DNA of 7,464 bases from Promethearchaeota archaeon (lineage in GTDB: Archaea; Asgardarchaeota; Lokiarchaeia; Sigynarchaeales; SOKP01). Shown here one piece after another: positions 5,037 through 7,464 of the stretch. Positions within the stretch are counted from its first letter, which is position 1, and each line of letters begins with the position of its first letter. Location: positions 1-7,464 of the forward strand of contig JAEOUI010000139.1 of the NCBI GenBank assembly GCA_016839425.1. Direction: 5' to 3'. A model generated the notes under the pieces. That model saw only the letters and a program-made list of their open reading frames with translations, made no database searches and was not told the origin of the DNA. The translations under genes were made by a program, and so were the position numbers.

Positions 5037-6050
5037 TTAGGGATTTAAAAATCGCTTTTTAAGGTCTGATATCTTTTCTTGGAGGTCAGAACTTCCCTGC
5101 ATGCTTTTAAATGTCAGATAATCGATTTTTTTTGAGAGTTCCCCTATTTTCTCGTCAAATTCCTTGGTGATTCCCTTCAATTTATTATCAATTTTCCTGT
5201 CGAATTCTCTAAGCTTGTCGTCCATGATAAGTCGAAAGCGTTCATAGACATCTACAACTCCTGATCTTCTTTCTTCCTTATCTAACAAGTTAATTTCTCT
5301 TTTTACATTTTCGACATACTTATACAGGTTCTCGCAAAACTCATCGAAGTTATCTCTATCAAACTCCAATCCCAACTCCCTCGAAAGGTTTTTTTCAGCA
5401 AGATCGGACCATTCCACATCCTCTCCCTTTATTGGGATCACGGGAATTGAAAACTTATCCGCCAGCTTGAGTTCGTTGTCACAATCTGGGGATTCAAAAA
5501 CTGACTTGTGCGTGGCAACAAAAAGCACGAGATGGCACTTTTGTACTGCGTCTAACATCCACTGGTCGATATTTCCTGCTAAATTTTCTTCGCAAAAAAA
5601 CACCTGGGAGATCTCTTTTTGGCGTTCTAAGAATTCTGATAGTTCGGCAATGCGATATTTATCAAAATCTACGACTGCGTGGGATACGAACACCTTGATA
5701 GTCGCCTTTTTTCGGAGATATTTTCGAATCAAGTCGGGTACCTTTTGGGAAATGATGGTTTCCTCGCTCGTCAATGGATTATTTTCCATCTTTAATTCAG
5801 TGAGTTCTTTTAACGCCCATAATTCCGTGGGAATTTCGACAAACTGATTGTTGTTCAAATTTAGTTTTATCAATGATTTCAAATCCGAAAAAGAGTCTGG
5901 TAAGCTCAAAAGAGCGTTATCCGACAAGTTAAGCTCCTTGAGGTTAACCAAGGCGCCGAAAGTTTCGGGTAAAGCGTTTAATTTATTTCTTCCTAGACTG
6001 AGATATTCTAAACTCTCAATCTTGCTAAAATCATCCGGTAGGTTTGCCAA
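5037..6050 (-). CDS. LRR-TIR-coiled-coil protein (downstream half of split gene)
   Basis: Numbered from the TTG at 6050, this 337-residue part has three to four leucine-rich repeats of about 23 residues (1-93, pattern LxxLxLxxNxLxxLPxxF). A linker follows, then a TIR domain (118-208), starting IKVFVSHAVVDFD and containing SPDCDNELKLAD with Glu193 where TIR NADases carry their catalytic glutamate. A charged coiled coil forms the C-terminus (about 255-335). TIR domains with this glutamate cleave NAD or signal in immunity; LRRs usually sense ligands. I recall similar LRR-TIR proteins in Lokiarchaeal and some methanogen genomes. The TTG start is doubtful: it lacks a ribosome binding site, and the frame is open upstream for 28 more codons to the TGA at 6137-6135. 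Those codons include the first repeat of this block (IRQIAINEYNLANLPDDF). The upstream LRR gene is in the same frame. This is most likely the C-terminal half of a single 609-codon coding region. Confidence 0.8.
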   Translation of the reverse strand: MANLPDDFSKIESLEYLSLGRNKLNALPETFGALVNLKELNLSDNALLSLPDSFSDLKSLIKLNLNNNQFVEIPTELWALKELTELKMENNPLTSEETIISQKVPDLIRKYLRKKATIKVFVSHAVVDFDKYRIAELSEFLERQKEISQVFFCEENLAGNIDQWMLDAVQKCHLVLFVATHKSVFESPDCDNELKLADKFSIPVIPIKGEDVEWSDLAEKNLSRELGLEFDRDNFDEFCENLYKYVENVKREINLLDKEERRSGVVDVYERFRLIMDDKLREFDRKIDNKLKGITKEFDEKIGELSKKIDYLTFKSMQGSSDLQEKISDLKKRFLNP

Positions 6051-6137
6051 GTTGTATTCATTTATGGCAATTTGTCGTATTTTACCATCCCATACTCTAG
6101 CGTGGATGAATTTATAATAATTTAATCTTCTTTGTCA
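6051..6137 (-). other. In-frame TGA and 28 coding codons joining the two LRR genes
   Basis: The TGA at 6137-6135 ends the upstream LRR gene, yet the same frame continues with QRRLNYYKFIHARVWDGKIR and then a standard leucine-rich repeat without a stop. No ATG, GTG or TTG occurs among these codons before the TTG at 6050. The stop replaces what may have been Trp (TGG) or Arg/Cys in an intact gene. It could be a true nonsense mutation, a read-through site, or a sequence or assembly error. Confidence 0.8.
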
Positions 6138-6866
6138 ATTGATTGTGTATTGATCCTCACTCGATTCCATCGAATCGACTCTAACTACATTTTTTCCTGA
6201 CTCGTCTTTAATATTGGCAAGTATATTTACTTGTGCTCGGGACACATTCAGCTCAAAAAGCGCTTTCACCATCCAACTATTAATTTCCACACCTTTTCTT
6301 AATAGTTCCGAAATTCTATTCAGCGTTTCCTCAGTCAAATCTGATAAAGGCGTTGGGCTTTCGATTTCCAGTCTTTTCAAATACGACATTGTTGCGACAT
6401 TAGGTATTTGGCTGAACTTGTTGTCCTTTAAATTAAGGTCGGTAATATTTTCAAGTTCAGCAATCCAATCGGGCAGGACTACCAAATCGTTTTCTTCCAA
6501 GTTTAACACTTCGAGGTTTTTAAATTCCCTTAAAACTTCGGGAAGCTTGGTCAGGTGGCTCTGTTTTATTATCAAAGTCTTGATGTTCTTCAAGGCTCCA
6601 AACCATTCGGGAAATGCAGAACTCTTTGGAAGTCTCAAGAGGAATTTTTCTATTGATGCGAGCTTTCTAAGGCTTTCTCCAAAAAATATTTGTTTTTCTT
6701 GGTCTAAGCTCAATTCCGCAAGGTCAACGCTAAGCGCAATGACGCGATCGTCTTTATCTTTCATAAACCAGTTTCCAACGATTGTATAATTAGGCATATT
6801 GATCCATTTGAATGTAACTCCCGTGATCTTTCCTAATTCTTCGATTATGAATTTATCTTCGCTCAT
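6135..6866 (-). CDS. Leucine-rich repeat protein (upstream half of split LRR-TIR gene)
   Basis: This 243-residue ORF begins with a domain I do not recognise (about 1-65, ITGVTFKWINMPNYTIVGNW). About four leucine-rich repeats follow (70-168, for example LEVLNLEENDLVVLPDWIAEL at 118-138). After them comes a segment with a short helix (TEETLNRISELLRKG) and the stretch NSWMVKALFELNVSRAQVNIL. No signal peptide or membrane helix is seen, so it is cytoplasmic. The ATG at 6866 has a good ribosome binding site, GGAGTG (6880-6875), eight bases upstream. The ORF ends in TGA, but the next coding region is in exactly the same frame and resumes with more LRRs and a TIR domain. I therefore read it as the N-terminal half of one protein: unknown domain, LRR block 1, linker, LRR block 2, TIR, coiled coil. 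If translation truly stops here, the product is an LRR-only fragment without an output domain. Confidence 0.8.
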   Translation of the reverse strand: MSEDKFIIEELGKITGVTFKWINMPNYTIVGNWFMKDKDDRVIALSVDLAELSLDQEKQIFFGESLRKLASIEKFLLRLPKSSAFPEWFGALKNIKTLIIKQSHLTKLPEVLREFKNLEVLNLEENDLVVLPDWIAELENITDLNLKDNKFSQIPNVATMSYLKRLEIESPTPLSDLTEETLNRISELLRKGVEINSWMVKALFELNVSRAQVNILANIKDESGKNVVRVDSMESSEDQYTIN

Positions 6867-7110
6867 TCTTTTTTCACTCCGTTTGGTCTCAACTAAATTG
6901 TAACCCTCTATCTATTACTTTTTCTATCGTGATTATTACTTACACGATTCACATAAGAATATTTCTATCAATATTTTTTTGATTTAAACTAAATCAAGAC
7001 ATAATAAAAACTAGTATGGCATAAAAGTGAACTATTATCACAATAACTTTTAGAATCCAAACACGAGTTTAAATTATAAAAAGGGATATTTTCTAACTTT
7101 ATGTAGAATT
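6867..7110. other. AT-rich intergenic gap upstream of the LRR-TIR gene
   Basis: No coding region was seen in these 244 bases. The right side is the 3' flank of the sugar isomerase gene, with a T-run on the minus strand at 7078-7082. The middle holds a 7-bp inverted repeat, TTGATTT/AAATCAA with a 5-base spacer (6979-6997), next to a seven-base T run (6974-6980). The left side carries the ribosome binding site of the LRR gene. No convincing TATA box at the expected distance from 6866 was found. Confidence 0.45.
6875..6880 (-). promoter_or_regulatory. Ribosome binding site of the LRR-TIR gene
   Basis: GGAGTG on the minus strand ends eight bases before the ATG at 6866. It is one of the two good Shine-Dalgarno-like sites in the window. 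The second half of the split gene has none, which supports a single translation start for the whole region. Confidence 0.55.
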
Positions 7111-7464
7111 TTACTCTAATTCCTTGTCCCTATGCGTCTTTTTCATGTCGTCTTCGGTAATGTTGTTCTCCTTGGTGATGGCTGCGAGTAGGGCCTCAAG
7201 CGTAACATAAGTATTCAATTCAAATTGTGGGAAGAATTTGTCTTCGATGTTGTGAATGGACTTGTTGTAATAGCTAAGCATTTCAGGCCTCCCCTCGATG
7301 ATGAGGTTGCCCGCATAATTTCTGTACCACTTGTTCCTCCTGGCTAAGCTTGATTCTTTAAAAGAGGTGATCGTAAAAAGTTTCATTCCAACATCTCCTG
7401 CTTGGTGTGTATATTTTAAGATTTGGTCGGTCTCTCCGCTTCCGCTCATTAGGATGGCGAGATC
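7111..7464 (-). CDS. SIS-domain sugar-phosphate isomerase, 6-phospho-3-hexuloisomerase-like (partial)
   Basis: This is the C-terminal part of a gene whose start lies beyond the right edge; the frame is open to base 7464, giving DLAIL before the first internal Met. DLAILMSGSGETDQI holds the SIS-domain sugar-phosphate-binding motif SGSGET, followed by MKLFTITSFKESSLA, the next strand with the ITS and S-x-LA pattern. The tail, with a long helix (YVTLEALLAAITKEN) and TEDDMKKTHRDKE, resembles the end of 6-phospho-3-hexuloisomerases (HxlB/PHI), which usually reads like EEEMRxRHANLE. In archaea that enzyme interconverts hexulose 6-phosphate and fructose 6-phosphate in the ribulose monophosphate route, often run in reverse to make pentoses. 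The segment between (RNKWYRNYAGNLIIEGRPEM) departs from the canonical enzyme, and the N-terminal half is missing, so another SIS isomerase is possible. No functional link to the LRR-TIR gene downstream is evident. Confidence 0.75.
   Translation of the reverse strand, partial: DLAILMSGSGETDQILKYTHQAGDVGMKLFTITSFKESSLARRNKWYRNYAGNLIIEGRPEMLSYYNKSIHNIEDKFFPQFELNTYVTLEALLAAITKENNITEDDMKKTHRDKELE

Noticed and set aside
6135..6137. TGA as a selenocysteine codon in the LRR-TIR gene
   Set aside because: Lokiarchaea are reported to have selenocysteine machinery, but LRR-TIR proteins are not known selenoproteins, no redox motif surrounds the site, and no SECIS-like hairpin stands out in the 3' flank.
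6214..6789. 191-codon plus-strand ORF antisense to the LRR gene
   Set aside because: It is a serine- and phenylalanine-rich mirror of the LRR coding strand, with no start context or recognisable domain.
1..7464. CRISPR array, insertion sequence or long repeats
   Set aside because: No regularly spaced repeats, transposase-like ORF or terminal inverted repeats were seen on either strand.

Overview
The window looks like a piece of an Asgard archaeal chromosome, most likely Lokiarchaeia-like. This is judged from recalled family knowledge, not from a search. The gene set mixes archaeal and eukaryote-like parts: a lone Roadblock/LC7 protein, a class I/II-type histone deacetylase homologue, a small Sm-like protein, leucine-rich repeats (LRRs) joined to a TIR domain, and the remnant of a family I associate with Lokiarchaeal genomes. 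Gaps are very AT-rich, with TATA-like boxes and poly-T tracts rather than bacterial -35/-10 promoters. Everything is on the minus strand except the Roadblock gene.

Layout, left to right. (a) 1-395: a dead gene on the minus strand, with an in-frame TAG at codon 11 and a lost C-terminus. The break lies beside a GC-rich, tRNA-like fold (about 25-92). (b) 528-1788: a two-gene operon for a very small MacB/LolD-type ABC exporter, with a 184-residue four-helix FtsX-like permease followed by its ATPase. (c) 1866-2282: the Roadblock/LC7 gene, divergent from the ABC operon and sharing a 77-bp promoter gap. (d) 2331-4307: a histone deacetylase-family hydrolase and a cyclase/kynurenine-formamidase-family hydrolase, both probably metal-dependent and on the same strand. 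(e) 4308-4620: an AT-rich gap with no gene. (f) 4621-4839: a 72-residue Sm-like protein. (g) 5037-6866: an LRR-LRR-TIR-coiled-coil coding region read as two ORFs, but both are in the same frame and are separated only by one TGA. (h) 7111-7464: the C-terminal part of a SIS-domain sugar-phosphate isomerase that runs off the right edge.

The most notable item is (g). The reading frame, and the LRR homology itself, continue through the TGA. The downstream half has no credible start codon or ribosome binding site of its own. If intact in the cell it would be an NLR-like sensor: two LRR blocks, a TIR domain with the glutamate expected of a TIR NADase, and a coiled-coil tail. If not, it is a recently inactivated one. 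TGA and TAG both end other genes here in a normal way, so wholesale code reassignment is unlikely. No CRISPR array, insertion sequence or intact RNA gene was seen.
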